Of a stretch of DNA of 64,000 nucleotides, positions 36,875 through 46,425 are shown one piece after another; the first letter of the stretch is position 1; the number at the start of each line of letters is the position of its first letter. Origin of the DNA: Izhakiella australiensis (lineage in GTDB: Bacteria > Pseudomonadota > Gammaproteobacteria > Enterobacterales > Enterobacteriaceae); NCBI RefSeq assembly GCF_002006995.1, contig NZ_MRUL01000010.1, positions 1-64,000 on the forward strand. The letters run 5' to 3'. A model generated the notes under the pieces. It was given only the letters and a program-made list of their open reading frames with translations. It did not search any database and was not told where the DNA came from. A program made the translations under genes and the position numbers.

Positions 36875-38344
36875 ATGGCTGACATCACACATACAGAACC
36901 ACTCGGGGAAAGCCCGGAGTCCGAAAAAAAACTCGGCTTCACGGCGTTGGTAGCGCTGGTCATTGGCTCCATGATCGGCGGCGGCGTGTTTAGTCTGCCG
37001 CAAAATTTCGCCGCGGTGGCGTCGCCCGGCGCGCTAATTATCGGCTGGGTCATAACCGGGATCGGCATGCTTTGCCTGGCGTTTATTTTTCAGAACCTTA
37101 GCGCGCGTTGTCCGGAGCTTGATGGCGGAATTTACAGCTACGCTCGCGCCGGATTCGGCGATTTTATTGGCTTTCAGGCGGCGTGGGGATACTGGTTTTC
37201 TGCCTGGATTGGTAACGTTTCCTACTCGGTATTGCTTTTCAGCGCAATCAGCTTCTTTCTGCCGGTATTTGGTGAGGGGAATAACCTTGCCTCGATTGCC
37301 GGTGCGTCAGTGGTGCTGTGGCTGGTGCATACTCTGGTGTTACGCGGCGTGCGCGAAGCGGCCTGGATTAATACTATTCTGACAGTGGTTAAGGTGCTGG
37401 TGCTGATTATTTTTATCGTCACCATTCTGATTGCCTTCCGCCTCGGGGTGCTTACCGCCGACTTCTGGGGGCGCTTATCCAGCGTACAAGGCTCGCACGC
37501 TTCGCTGTTTGACCAGGTGAAGGGCACCATGCTGATCACCACCTGGGTGTTTATCGGCATTGAAGGCGCCACGGTGGTCTCCTCCCGCGCGTCGAAGCGC
37601 AATGATATTGGCAAAGCAACGGTCACCGGTCTGCTGGGCGCGCTGACGATTTATGTGCTGGTTAGCGTCCTGTCGATGGGGATTTTATCGCAGGCGGCGT
37701 TGAGCGAGCTGAAAAATCCCTCAATGGCCGGGGTACTGGAAAGCGTCGTCGGGGTATGGGGCGCCAAATTCGTTGCCGGCGGTGTCATATTTTCTCTCGC
37801 CGGAGCGCTGCTGGCATGGACGCTGTTCGCCGCAGAGCTTCCACGGGTTGCCGCTAATGACGGTATTCTTCCCGCTGCCTTTGCAAAAGAGAATAAGCGC
37901 CATGCGCCCGCCGTTTCACTTTGGATTACTAACGGGCTGGTACAGATATGTTTAATCCTGACGCTGTTTTACCAGGCGGGTTACCAGATGCTGTTTTCTA
38001 TCGCCACCGCTGCAATTTTGCCGCCTTATTTGTTTAGCGCCGCTTACGGTCTGAAGTTGGTCTGCACCAAAGAGCGTTACCGCAATGACGAAACATGCAT
38101 CGGGGACTGGATAATCGCCGTCGTGGCCACCGTGTATGGTTTCTGGCTGTGCTATGCCGCGGGCAGTTCGATGCTACTCAGTTCACTGCTGTTTATTCCG
38201 GGTGCGATAGTTTATGTCTGGCAGAAAAAGATCCAACATCAGCGCTGCTTTAACCTGTGGGAATGGTTAGCACTGGCTGCACTGGTTGTTGTCGCCCTGT
38301 ATACATTGTACTTGATCAGTAATGGTACGCTAACCATCGTCTGA
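36875..38344 (+). CDS. arcD: Arginine:ornithine antiporter
   Basis: 489 residues, APC superfamily, about 12-13 membrane helices. The N-terminal helix 1 segment VIGSMIGGGVFSLPQNF is the substrate-binding unwound helix of the family, and FIGIEGATVVSSRA is typical of basic amino acid exchangers. The start at 36875 follows GGAGGGG; the five upstream codons are excluded. It exchanges external arginine for ornithine at no energy cost, feeding the pathway. Confidence 0.95.
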   Translation: MADITHTEPLGESPESEKKLGFTALVALVIGSMIGGGVFSLPQNFAAVASPGALIIGWVITGIGMLCLAFIFQNLSARCPELDGGIYSYARAGFGDFIGFQAAWGYWFSAWIGNVSYSVLLFSAISFFLPVFGEGNNLASIAGASVVLWLVHTLVLRGVREAAWINTILTVVKVLVLIIFIVTILIAFRLGVLTADFWGRLSSVQGSHASLFDQVKGTMLITTWVFIGIEGATVVSSRASKRNDIGKATVTGLLGALTIYVLVSVLSMGILSQAALSELKNPSMAGVLESVVGVWGAKFVAGGVIFSLAGALLAWTLFAAELPRVAANDGILPAAFAKENKRHAPAVSLWITNGLVQICLILTLFYQAGYQMLFSIATAAILPPYLFSAAYGLKLVCTKERYRNDETCIGDWIIAVVATVYGFWLCYAAGSSMLLSSLLFIPGAIVYVWQKKIQHQRCFNLWEWLALAALVVVALYTLYLISNGTLTIV

Positions 38345-38350
38345 AGCTAC

Positions 38351-38374
38351 ATTACGTCCCTTATGGGGCGTAAT
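38351..38374 (+). terminator. Hairpin after arcD
   Basis: ATTACGTCCC-TTAT-GGGGCGTAAT stem 6 bases after the arcD stop; no clear T-run. It may attenuate reading into the argR-like gene. Confidence 0.45.
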
Positions 38375-38480
38375 GGACATCTCCATGTTATTGAATCCCA
38401 AGCAGCGCTAAAGGATTACACGCCTGCATTTGTTATTGCGGCTGCAATTACCACAGCAACTAACCTGGAAATCCATCACC

Positions 38481-38969
38481 ATGAAGTTCCCCTGCCCCAC
38501 TTCCGAAAAAGAGCAGCTTCAACTCGCCGTATGCCTGCGCCTTATTGGTAAAAATTGCTATGCTTCCCAACAGGAGATTCGCCGTGATTTACAACGGCAT
38601 GGCTTTGAAACCATCAGTCAGTCGACGGTTTCACGCTTGCTTACGCTGCTGGGCGTCATAAAAATCCGCAATGCGAAAGGGCAGAAAATTTACGCGCTGA
38701 ACCCCCTTACCCGGCCCGAACCCGATGCGGCGCGTTCCATTGCCGAGATGGTGGTTAATATTGAACACAACAATGAATTCATTCTTGTTCATACCGTTAC
38801 CGGCTATGGTCACGCCGTGGCCAGGGTGCTGGATCATCACGCCGTGCCGCAAATTCTTGGCGTCGTCGCCGGCAGCAGCGTCGTCTGGATAGCGCCTCAT
38901 GACATAAAATATACGGAACAGGTTTACCGGAAAATTAATTATCTACTGAGACTGAATGAATATTCATAG
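38481..38969 (+). CDS. ArgR-family regulator of the arc operon
   Basis: 162 residues. An N-terminal winged helix (NCYASQQEIRRDLQRHGFETISQSTVSRLLTLLGVIKI) contains the SQSTVSR recognition helix, and a C-terminal hexamerisation/arginine domain (NNEFILVHTVTGYGHAVARVLD, ILGVVAGSSVVWIAP) follows. It is a paralogue of the housekeeping ArgR and sits at the end of the arc operon, as in Salmonella. Probably controls arc genes in response to arginine. ATG 38481 gives the family length; the longer frame does not. Confidence 0.88.
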   Translation: MKFPCPTSEKEQLQLAVCLRLIGKNCYASQQEIRRDLQRHGFETISQSTVSRLLTLLGVIKIRNAKGQKIYALNPLTRPEPDAARSIAEMVVNIEHNNEFILVHTVTGYGHAVARVLDHHAVPQILGVVAGSSVVWIAPHDIKYTEQVYRKINYLLRLNEYS

Positions 38970-39006
38970 CAAACGGTTCAGAAGGTAAATTTGTGCATTA
39001 ACGGGC

Positions 39007-39034
39007 TTGATAAGCGATCCGACATGCGTATAAT
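39007..39034 (+). promoter_or_regulatory. pyrLBI promoter
   Basis: TTGATA, a 16-base spacer and TATAAT, a near-consensus sigma-70 promoter 26 bases before the leader-peptide ATG. Confidence 0.75.
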
Positions 39035-39059
39035 GCCCGGCAATTTGCCAGGAGGAAGT

Positions 39060-39167
39060 ATGCAATTACGTAGCTTGAATATTGCCGACAACCTCGTCCT
39101 GATTACAGGCGAGCAGCGCCGGACTTTCCTCCGTGGTGATACCGATCATAAAAAGCCCCTTTATTAA
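39060..39167 (+). CDS. pyrL: pyrBI leader peptide
   Basis: A 35-codon ORF with GGAGG four bases before its ATG. It ends inside the attenuator stem (stop TAA 39165-39167 in the loop), so a ribosome close behind the polymerase would disrupt the hairpin. That is the logic of UTP-sensitive pyrBI attenuation. The peptide sequence ([12 protein letters not shown]...HKKPLY) is unlike the E. coli leader, and the RNA has few long U runs before the stem. Confidence 0.75.
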   Translation: MQLRSLNIADNLVLITGEQRRTFLRGDTDHKKPLY

Positions 39168-39180
39168 GGGGCTTTTTTTT
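39151..39180 (+). terminator. pyrBI attenuator
   Basis: AAAAGCCCC-TTTATTAA-GGGGCTTTTTTTT: a GC stem followed by eight T, located 40 bases before pyrB and overlapping the end of the leader ORF. Confidence 0.88.
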
Positions 39181-39219
39181 GTCCGTAAACTGGGTTCAGC
39201 GCAGCATCAGGAGGGTAAT

Positions 39220-40155
39220 ATGGCCAACCCGCTGTACAAAAAGCACATTATTTCCATCAACGACTTAAGCCGTGAAGAGCTGGAGCTGGTGCTGGATACC
39301 GCCTCACGGCTAAAATCCAGCCCTCAGCCCGAACTGCTGAAGCATAAAGTGATTGCCAGCTGCTTTTTTGAAGCCTCAACCCGTACCCGCCTGTCGTTTG
39401 AAACCGCGATGCAGCGCCTTGGCGCTTCCGTGGTCGGCTTCGCCGACGGCGGCAATACTTCCCTCGGAAAAAAAGGGGAATCCCTGGCGGACACTATCTC
39501 GGTTATCGGCACCTACGTTGACGCAATCGTCATGCGTCATCCACAGGAAGGCGCGGCCCGGCTGGCATCCGAATTTTCCGCGGGCATTCCGGTACTCAAC
39601 GCAGGCGACGGAGCCAATCAGCACCCGACGCAAACCTTGCTGGATCTGTTTACCATTCAGCAGACCCAGAGCCGTCTGAGCAATCTGAAAGTGGCGATGG
39701 TCGGGGATTTGAAATATGGCCGCACCGTCCATTCTCTCACCCAGGCGTTGGCGAAATTTGACGGCAACCGCTTCTATTTTATCGCCCCTGATGCGCTGGC
39801 TATGCCCGGCTATATCACCAGCATGCTGGACGAAAAAGGCATTCACTGGTCGCGCCACAGCAGCATTGAAGAAGTGATAACCGAGGTGGATATTCTCTAT
39901 ATGACGCGCGTTCAGAAAGAACGCCTCGACCCGTCGGAATACGCCAACGTGAAAGCGCAGTTCGTACTGCGCGCTGCCGATCTGACCGGCGCGCGCGACA
40001 ATATGAAAGTGCTGCATCCACTGCCGCGTATTGATGAGATCGCCACAGACGTGGATAAAACGCCCTATGCCTGGTACTTCCAGCAGGCCGGCAACGGTAT
40101 CTATGCCCGTCAGGCATTGCTGGCTCTGGTGTTGAACAGCGAACTGCCGCAATAA
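39220..40155 (+). CDS. pyrB: Aspartate carbamoyltransferase catalytic chain
   Basis: 311 residues from ATG 39220 ([24 protein letters not shown]), preceded by GGAGG. Carbamoyl phosphate site [19 protein letters not shown], and HPLPRIDEI for aspartate binding. It catalyses the first committed step of pyrimidine synthesis. The open frame extends upstream through the attenuator but family length excludes that part. Confidence 0.97.
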   Translation: MANPLYKKHIISINDLSREELELVLDTASRLKSSPQPELLKHKVIASCFFEASTRTRLSFETAMQRLGASVVGFADGGNTSLGKKGESLADTISVIGTYVDAIVMRHPQEGAARLASEFSAGIPVLNAGDGANQHPTQTLLDLFTIQQTQSRLSNLKVAMVGDLKYGRTVHSLTQALAKFDGNRFYFIAPDALAMPGYITSMLDEKGIHWSRHSSIEEVITEVDILYMTRVQKERLDPSEYANVKAQFVLRAADLTGARDNMKVLHPLPRIDEIATDVDKTPYAWYFQQAGNGIYARQALLALVLNSELPQ

Positions 40156-40165
40156 GGAGCACAAC

Positions 40166-40630
40166 ATGAAGCACGATAATAAATTGCAGGTTGAAGCGAT
40201 TAAAAGCGGCACGGTGATTGATCACATCCCGGCGCAGGTCGGGTTTAAGCTGCTGTCGCTGTTTCGCCTGACCGAAACCGATCAGCGCATTACTATCGGC
40301 CTGAACCTTCCCTCCGGCGAAATGGGGCGTAAAGACCTGATTAAGATCGAAAATACTTTTCTGACCGACGATCAGATTAACCAGCTGGCGGTTTATGCTC
40401 CGCACGCCACGGTAAACCGCATTGATGATTATCAGGTGGTCGCCAAAGCGGTACCGACGCTGCCGGACATCATTGACCGGGTGCTGACCTGCCCAAACAG
40501 CAACTGCATTAGCCGCAGCGAACCGGTGATTTCCAGCTTTACCGTTAAGCAACGCCCGCAGGAAATTCATCTGCAATGCAAATATTGCGAGAAAGAATTT
40601 GCCCATCATGTGGTTCTGGACAATGGCTGA
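40166..40630 (+). CDS. pyrI: Aspartate carbamoyltransferase regulatory chain
   Basis: 154 residues. An N-terminal allosteric nucleotide-binding domain and a C-terminal zinc domain with Cys pairs C-x4-C (CPNSNC) and C-x2-C (CKYC). It binds CTP/ATP and forms the c6r6 holoenzyme with PyrB. Ten bases after pyrB, with AAGGAG before its ATG. Confidence 0.97.
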   Translation: MKHDNKLQVEAIKSGTVIDHIPAQVGFKLLSLFRLTETDQRITIGLNLPSGEMGRKDLIKIENTFLTDDQINQLAVYAPHATVNRIDDYQVVAKAVPTLPDIIDRVLTCPNSNCISRSEPVISSFTVKQRPQEIHLQCKYCEKEFAHHVVLDNG

Positions 40631-40702
40631 CAAGCGCCGGGGTTGATGAACAGCGCCCATGAGGAGTGCTATAGTGCCCTGTCATTTTTAAAGGAGAAGG
40701 AT

Positions 40703-41089
40703 ATGTCACGCGAAATCAGTACGGAAAATGCGCCAGCGGCAATTGGTCCTTACGTGCAGGCCGTTGATCTTGGCAACATGATTATTACCTCCGGTCAGAT
40801 CCCGGTCGATCCGGAAACCGGCATTGTAGCGGATGATATCGCCGCCCAGACGCGCCAGTCGCTGGCGAACGTTAAAGCGATCGTTGAAGCCGCTGGCCTG
40901 CAAGTAGGCGATATTGTAAAAACGACGGTATTTGTTAAGGACCTCAACGACTTTGCTACCGTAAACAGCACCTATGAAGCCTTCTTTAATCAGCATAAGG
41001 CTAACTTTCCGGCCCGTTCTTGCGTGGAAGTTGCCCGCCTGCCAAAAGATGTAAAGATTGAAATTGAAGCCATTGCGCTGCGCCGCTGA
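40703..41089 (+). CDS. ridA: Reactive enamine/imine deaminase RidA
   Basis: 128 residues from ATG 40703, preceded by AAGGAG. The YjgF/YER057c/UK114 signature PARSCVEVARLPKDVKIEIEAIA is at the C-terminus, with the catalytic Arg in PARS. It clears 2-aminoacrylate formed by threonine/serine dehydratases. Follows pyrI as in E. coli. Confidence 0.96.
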   Translation: MSREISTENAPAAIGPYVQAVDLGNMIITSGQIPVDPETGIVADDIAAQTRQSLANVKAIVEAAGLQVGDIVKTTVFVKDLNDFATVNSTYEAFFNQHKANFPARSCVEVARLPKDVKIEIEAIALRR

Positions 41090-41105
41090 GTACCCGCGCT
41101 AAAGT

Positions 41106-41127
41106 GGACCCGGCGGTCGCCGGGTCC
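41106..41127. terminator. Shared hairpin between ridA and the GH20 gene
   Basis: GGACCCGGCG-GT-CGCCGGGTCC, a perfect inverted repeat 16 bases after the ridA stop and 8 bases from the end of the convergent gene. Confidence 0.55.
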
Positions 41128-41134
41128 GGTCGCA

Positions 41135-43525
41135 TTACTTTTCCGCTCGCAGCAGCGTTTCAACCGGCGACACCAGTGCATTCACCGTTTCATCCTGTAC
41201 CTGCGCCGCATTATCCAGCCGATCGTTCATGCTTTCCATGTCGCGGGCGCCAAAAGCGCGATTGCTTTCGATGGCGTCGAGTACCGCCAATCCGATGCTG
41301 CTAACCTCCGCCACTTGCTGCGCCAGCGGCTTTAACGCCTGCAGCTGATAGTTCTGCTCCAGCAGCGGCATCACCTTTGGCACTATGCCTTGCCAGCGCA
41401 GCAGCTTCTGGCGTATCGCCTGCGCCGCCTGTTTGTCACCACGGTTTTCTACCAGACGGTTTACTAATCCCTGCAAATCGCGCGCCGCATCGCTTTCCGC
41501 CGGTAGTACGTCCGCCAGCCGGTTGAGCGGTTCAAACTGGTTATAGTGCCCGGCGAGGAACTTAAGATGATGGCGGGTATAATATTGCGCAGGCTCAAGA
41601 ACCTCAGCGAAGACTTGCAGAGGCAGAATATTGCTGCTGTTGGCCAGACGCATCATTTGTACCTGCGTCTGGGCGTGCTGCTGCAGGCCAACCGAGATTG
41701 TCGACCAGCGATCCATTGCCTGCAGCCGCTGATACATACTGTTTTCATCAGTAATATTTTTTGCCGACCACAGGCGTTCAGCAACGACGAACAGTCGCGG
41801 CCACAGCTTAACGTCGATGATGCGGGCGTTAACCGGTTCTGACCACAGCGCGGCTTCTCCGCCAAGGATATTGGCTCGCTGAGCGCTATCCGGCACCACC
41901 GGCTGCATGCCCTGTGGCACCGCAGCCAGCCGGCTTCCCGTCAGCGGATAGCGGACATTGCCGACCAGCGCATAGCCGCTCATGCGATTATTATTAAAGG
42001 TCACCACCGGGCGTATCACGCTCATCCAGTTATCGACGCTGAACGTCAGCTGATACGGCGACAGCCAGCGAATGTTGCGCACCATGCGGCGCGATCTGCC
42101 GTCAAAATCAATGAATCCACGCGCGCCGTTTTTACCCTCAATCAGGGTAAACGAGCCGCTGACCGCTTTGCCTTTCAGCAGCGGCATGGTAAACCGCCAG
42201 CTTTGGGTACGTTCACCGGCCTGCGGACGATCGGCCCCCTTCAACGACTGCGGCTCGGGATCGTTACGGTAGTGGTAAGCAGCAGGCTGCGGTTGGTTAA
42301 CATAAAATCCGGTGGACAGAATGCCGCGATAATTCGAGCTGGCAGCGGCACCGAGCGAATCCTGCCCCTGCCAGGACTGAATCAGGATGCTTCGCGGTAA
42401 ATCCGGATGGAAAATTTCATCCCAGCCGACCATATGACGCTTATGCGCGGTGAGTATTTTTTCCACCCGCCGGTTAAAATATGCCTGTAACGCGTGCGCA
42501 TCAGCAAGGTTGTGCGCTTTCATAAATTGCTGAATGTGCGCCGATCCATTCCACTGGCTGGGATCGACCTCGTCACCGCCTATATGCAAATAGCAATCGG
42601 GAAAGATCTCCGTCATTTCCCCGATCAGCGTATCGATAAACTGATAGACCTGCTCATTGCTGGGATCGAGCACCGGCTTCATGACTCCCCAGCTGCGTTC
42701 GATTTGATAGTTGCCCGGCGCGCTTATCAGCTGCGGCATGGCGGCCGCCAGCGCTGAGGCATGGCCGGGCACATCTATCTCCGGCACCACCCGAATGCCG
42801 CGGTCGCGCGCATAAGCCACAATGTCGCGCATCTGTTGCTGAGTATAAAACAGCCCGTCGCTGCCTTTTTCCGTCAGCACAGGATAGTGCTGCGAAGCAA
42901 AGCGCCAGCCCTGATCGTCGGTGAGATGCCAGTGAAATACGTTCAGGCGCGCGGCTGCCATGCCGTCCAGCTGGCGTTTAATATCTTCAACGGGCAGAAA
43001 ATGGCGGGCCGAATCCAGCAGCAGTCCGCGCCAGGAGAAGCGGGGTTTGTCGTTGATAGTCACCAACGGAATAACGCTGCTCTGCTGGCCGTTTTCCACT
43101 AGCTGCAACAGCGTTTCCATACCGCGCAGCGCGCCAAAGCGGGTCGGGGCGTCTAACAGGACACCGCTTTGACTAACCTGCAGATGATAACTTTCATCAC
43201 TCTGCAAGTTGGGGAGAGGATCGACACGCCTGGCGATACGAATACGGATCGTTGCCTGGGATGGATTCGCCGCTTGCGGCTTGAGTTCCCAGCCGGTCTG
43301 GCGGGCGAGACGCTCGCGCCAGCGCATCACCGCCGCCGCCAAATCATCGCCGCTGACGGAAATAGCCACCTGGTTATCGAGGACCAGCTCCCCACCGTCT
43401 GCCGGCTGCACCACCTCCTGCGGCCAGGGCATCAGCGGTAAAGGATCGGCGTTCTGCGTGGCCAGCGCCGACTGGCAGGCAGCCAGAGCCACAGCGAACA
43501 AGGTGAAATGCAACACGCGCAGCAT
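41135..43525 (-). CDS. Exported beta-N-acetylhexosaminidase (GH20)
   Basis: 796 residues from ATG 43525. The signal peptide ends ALAAC, so it may be a lipoprotein. An N-terminal GH20b domain is followed by the catalytic barrel (PRFSWRGLLLDSARHFLPVEDIKRQLDGMA, FHWHLTDDQGWR, VPEIDVPGHASA) and the catalytic Asp-Glu pair in LHIGGDEVDPSQW. It removes terminal N-acetylglucosamine or N-acetylgalactosamine from oligosaccharides, perhaps chitin fragments, in the periplasm. The longer frame adds 23 codons without a ribosome site. Confidence 0.93.
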   Translation of the reverse strand: MLRVLHFTLFAVALAACQSALATQNADPLPLMPWPQEVVQPADGGELVLDNQVAISVSGDDLAAAVMRWRERLARQTGWELKPQAANPSQATIRIRIARRVDPLPNLQSDESYHLQVSQSGVLLDAPTRFGALRGMETLLQLVENGQQSSVIPLVTINDKPRFSWRGLLLDSARHFLPVEDIKRQLDGMAAARLNVFHWHLTDDQGWRFASQHYPVLTEKGSDGLFYTQQQMRDIVAYARDRGIRVVPEIDVPGHASALAAAMPQLISAPGNYQIERSWGVMKPVLDPSNEQVYQFIDTLIGEMTEIFPDCYLHIGGDEVDPSQWNGSAHIQQFMKAHNLADAHALQAYFNRRVEKILTAHKRHMVGWDEIFHPDLPRSILIQSWQGQDSLGAAASSNYRGILSTGFYVNQPQPAAYHYRNDPEPQSLKGADRPQAGERTQSWRFTMPLLKGKAVSGSFTLIEGKNGARGFIDFDGRSRRMVRNIRWLSPYQLTFSVDNWMSVIRPVVTFNNNRMSGYALVGNVRYPLTGSRLAAVPQGMQPVVPDSAQRANILGGEAALWSEPVNARIIDVKLWPRLFVVAERLWSAKNITDENSMYQRLQAMDRWSTISVGLQQHAQTQVQMMRLANSSNILPLQVFAEVLEPAQYYTRHHLKFLAGHYNQFEPLNRLADVLPAESDAARDLQGLVNRLVENRGDKQAAQAIRQKLLRWQGIVPKVMPLLEQNYQLQALKPLAQQVAEVSSIGLAVLDAIESNRAFGARDMESMNDRLDNAAQVQDETVNALVSPVETLLRAEK

Positions 43526-43626
43526 GAAGACTCCCGTCAAACCATCAGGTTCTAAGTGTGCGAAAAAGCTGTTAAAACATATTTCGTAACACACATCAAG
43601 CCGACAGCTGGAAAATGCGCGCTGGC

Positions 43627-46203
43627 TCAGGAACTTAACAAGTCAGCCAGCTCTTCGTCGCTGAACAGCGCGGTTTCATCGCTGCCGTCCTGCAAAATAC
43701 TTTCCGCCAGCGACGCTTTTTGCTGTTGCAGATTGACGATTTTTTCTTCAATGCTTCCTGCGACGATCAGCTTGTAGACAAAAACCGTCTTTTGCTGACC
43801 GATGCGCCATGCGCGATCCGTCGCCTGGTTCTCCGCCGCCGGGTTCCACCAGGGATCGTAATGAATCACCGTGTCGGCGGCGGTCAGATTCAGCCCCACA
43901 CCGCCGGCCTTCAGGCTGATAAGAAATACCGGCACCTCGCCGCGCTGAAAACGCGCTACCGGCGCCTGGCGATCGCGAGTACTGCCGGTTAGCACGGCGT
44001 AATCTACCCGGACCTTTTTCAACTCGTCGGCGATCAGCATCAGCATTTCGGTAAACTGTGAAAAAATCAACACGCGGCGATCTTCCGCCAGCAGTTCCAG
44101 CAGCATCTCCCGCAGCAGGGCCAGCTTCGCCGATTGCCGAACGCTGGCAGCCTTATCCAGCCGGGTTAGCCGCGGATCGCAACAAATTTGCCGCAGCTTC
44201 AGCAAGGCATCCAGCACCAGGATCCGGCTGGAGGCACTGCCGCGCCGGTTCACGGCCAGACGGACCTGGCTCTCCAGCGAGGCGCGTACCGTGTCATACA
44301 GGTCGCGCTGCGCGCCCTCGAGCAGCACGCGGCGTACCATGCTGTTTTTTGGCGGCAGCTCTGTCACCACCTCCTGTTTGCGCCGTCGCAGCATAAATGG
44401 CCGAACCCTGCGCGCCAGCAGCTCGCGGCGAGTCCGGTCGCCGTCGCGCTCAACAGGAATGCGCCACTGGTGTAAAAAATCCTTCTCGCTGCCAAGAAAC
44501 CCCGGCAATAAAAAATCAAACTGCGCCCAGAGCTCGCCGAGGTGATTTTCCAGCGGCGTCCCCGTCAGACAGAGACGATGACGCGCCTCCAGCTTACGAA
44601 TAGCGCGCCCCGCCTGAGAATGAGGATTTTTCACGTATTGCGCTTCGTCGAGGATCAGCAGGTGCCAGCGCTGACGCCTGAGCGCCGCCTGGTCACGCCA
44701 TAATAATGAATAGCTGGTCAGTACCACATCGTACTGATGGAGCTCGGCAAAGTGCTCGCTACGCTGTGAACCGCTAAGCGACAGCACGCGCAGATCGGGC
44801 GCAAAGCGCTTTGCCTCACTGAGCCAATTGTAGATAAGCGTCGTCGGCACAACGATCAGCGCGGGTCGATCCAGCCTGCCGCTCTCTTTTTCCAACAGCA
44901 GGTGCGCCAGCGTCTGAACCGTCTTGCCCAGTCCCATATCATCGGCCAGTACGCCTGCCAGAGACTGGCGGCTTAATGCCTGCATCCAGCTTACGCCCTG
45001 CAGCTGATAATCGCGCAGGGTTGCTTTCAGGCCGTCGGGCGGGGTAATTGCCGGCAGTTCGCGCGGATTTTGCAGCCGTCCGCGCAACGCCTGCAGCGCG
45101 ACCTCGTCATCGGCCTGCCAGCTTCCGCTCTGAGACATTGCTGCCAGTCGGCCGCCATCCCAAATCGGGAGCTGCAGCGTGGCGCTGGCGGTTTCGCCGT
45201 CAGGCAGCAGGTCAATCAGGCTACTTACCAGCGGTTTTAGCTGACCGGCCGACATCGCCAGACGCTCATTATCCTGCGCGCGCAGTTCAATAACTTCCTC
45301 GTCCGGAATGGCGTTGAGATCGCCGCCGCGCCAGCGACTATCCTGCTCCAGCAAATGCGGCATCATGGGTAGCAACGCCATGCGCCGTTGACCAATGCTG
45401 GCCTCCAGGCCAATTTCAAAATAACCATTTTCGCGCTGACTTACCCGACCGCTAACCGCCTCAATATCACTGCGGTTCCAGGTAAAATCATCATCCAGTA
45501 AAACCAGCCAGCCTTTGGCTTGCAGTGCAGGCAAAAGCTGGCGAATAATTTGTCGCCAGTCCTCGGGCCGTTCGGGCACTAATAGCTGCGTGGGCAGCGG
45601 CGATGAGGCGGGGGTATAAATATGGCTGGCAGGAACCACCTGCAGACCCGCATCCTGCAATTCATCCAGCCAGCGCTGCTCTTTTTCCGGCTGACGCGCC
45701 ACCAGCCAGCGTTGCCCACTCTGGTCAGGAAACAGGGTTTCACTGCTGCCCGCATCAACCATCGCCCCGCCATAGCGAAATGACAGCGCGGCAAAATCCA
45801 GCCGTTTCTGCCGGTGGCCATAGCGGCCATAGCCGCTGACAAAGCGCGAAATAGATTGCAGATGCAGAGCGGGAACCGGATCGGCTTGCAGCGGTAGCGG
45901 CGTCGAGGTTGCCTCCTGCGCAGGCTGCTGCTGCAGATGCGCCAGCATAACCGCAGCGACATGGCGGCAGTTGGTATGAACCGGGCAGGTACATTCACCG
46001 CTGGCATGCAGCTTGCCTTGCGGCGTGCTGAAATGCACCACCACCATCCACGGCTCGTCGCCGACGCCGGGTATCTCGCCAGTTAGCAGATTATTCTGTC
46101 GCTGTAGATTCTGCACCCTGGGGATCAGATCCTGGGCTTTGGCGACGATGCGCGCACCGAGCCAGCGTCTGACCTGAGCAGCATTATAGGAAAAAGAAGA
46201 CAT
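43627..46203 (-). CDS. SWIM zinc-finger SNF2/Rad54-type helicase
   Basis: 858 residues from ATG 46203, which has GAGG 7 bases upstream. An N-terminal SWIM finger (CTCPVHTNCRH, about residues 74-84) is followed by a long linker domain and a SNF2 ATPase with motif I DDMGLGKT, motif II DEAQ, KNPHSQ and C-terminal GLNLTAADTVIHYDPWWNP ... RAWRIGQ. DNA translocase of the bacterial HepA/SNF2 group; client unknown. Divergent from nrdD. Confidence 0.9.
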   Translation of the reverse strand: MSSFSYNAAQVRRWLGARIVAKAQDLIPRVQNLQRQNNLLTGEIPGVGDEPWMVVVHFSTPQGKLHASGECTCPVHTNCRHVAAVMLAHLQQQPAQEATSTPLPLQADPVPALHLQSISRFVSGYGRYGHRQKRLDFAALSFRYGGAMVDAGSSETLFPDQSGQRWLVARQPEKEQRWLDELQDAGLQVVPASHIYTPASSPLPTQLLVPERPEDWRQIIRQLLPALQAKGWLVLLDDDFTWNRSDIEAVSGRVSQRENGYFEIGLEASIGQRRMALLPMMPHLLEQDSRWRGGDLNAIPDEEVIELRAQDNERLAMSAGQLKPLVSSLIDLLPDGETASATLQLPIWDGGRLAAMSQSGSWQADDEVALQALRGRLQNPRELPAITPPDGLKATLRDYQLQGVSWMQALSRQSLAGVLADDMGLGKTVQTLAHLLLEKESGRLDRPALIVVPTTLIYNWLSEAKRFAPDLRVLSLSGSQRSEHFAELHQYDVVLTSYSLLWRDQAALRRQRWHLLILDEAQYVKNPHSQAGRAIRKLEARHRLCLTGTPLENHLGELWAQFDFLLPGFLGSEKDFLHQWRIPVERDGDRTRRELLARRVRPFMLRRRKQEVVTELPPKNSMVRRVLLEGAQRDLYDTVRASLESQVRLAVNRRGSASSRILVLDALLKLRQICCDPRLTRLDKAASVRQSAKLALLREMLLELLAEDRRVLIFSQFTEMLMLIADELKKVRVDYAVLTGSTRDRQAPVARFQRGEVPVFLISLKAGGVGLNLTAADTVIHYDPWWNPAAENQATDRAWRIGQQKTVFVYKLIVAGSIEEKIVNLQQQKASLAESILQDGSDETALFSDEELADLLSS

Positions 46204-46328
46204 CAATATCCTCATGGGCCCCTTTACGGGTTTTTTTACCGCATAACCAGAAATAGTAACGACCTGCGGCAGTGAGATGCAACCAGCATTACTGCGATGG
46301 AGGCATTTCATTCAGCTTTATCTCTTCT

Positions 46329-46342
46329 TTGATCTGCATCAA
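46329..46342 (+). promoter_or_regulatory. Perfect FNR site upstream of nrdD
   Basis: TTGAT-CTGC-ATCAA, the full FNR dyad, 84 bases before the nrdD start codon. It fits anaerobic induction of the anaerobic ribonucleotide reductase. Confidence 0.85.
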
Positions 46343-46370
46343 TCCTGGTGCGCTTAATTTCAACAAACCG

Positions 46371-46415
46371 CTACATATTGGGTCTATCATCAAACAAAGA
46401 CACCATATATTGAAA
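46371..46415 (+). promoter_or_regulatory. Paired NrdR boxes upstream of nrdD
   Basis: CTACATATTGGG (46371-46382) and ACACCATATATTGAAA (46400-46415) resemble the NrdR box; their CATATTG/TATATTG cores are 32 bp apart, three helix turns, the normal spacing for cooperative NrdR binding. They lie between the FNR site and the ATG, so they would block transcription when dATP is high. Confidence 0.6.
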
Positions 46416-46425
46416 GAGGCAGCTG

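Noticed and set aside
39376-40660. Two overlapping 280-codon minus-strand frames over pyrB-pyrI
   Set aside because: Antisense of well-conserved operon genes.
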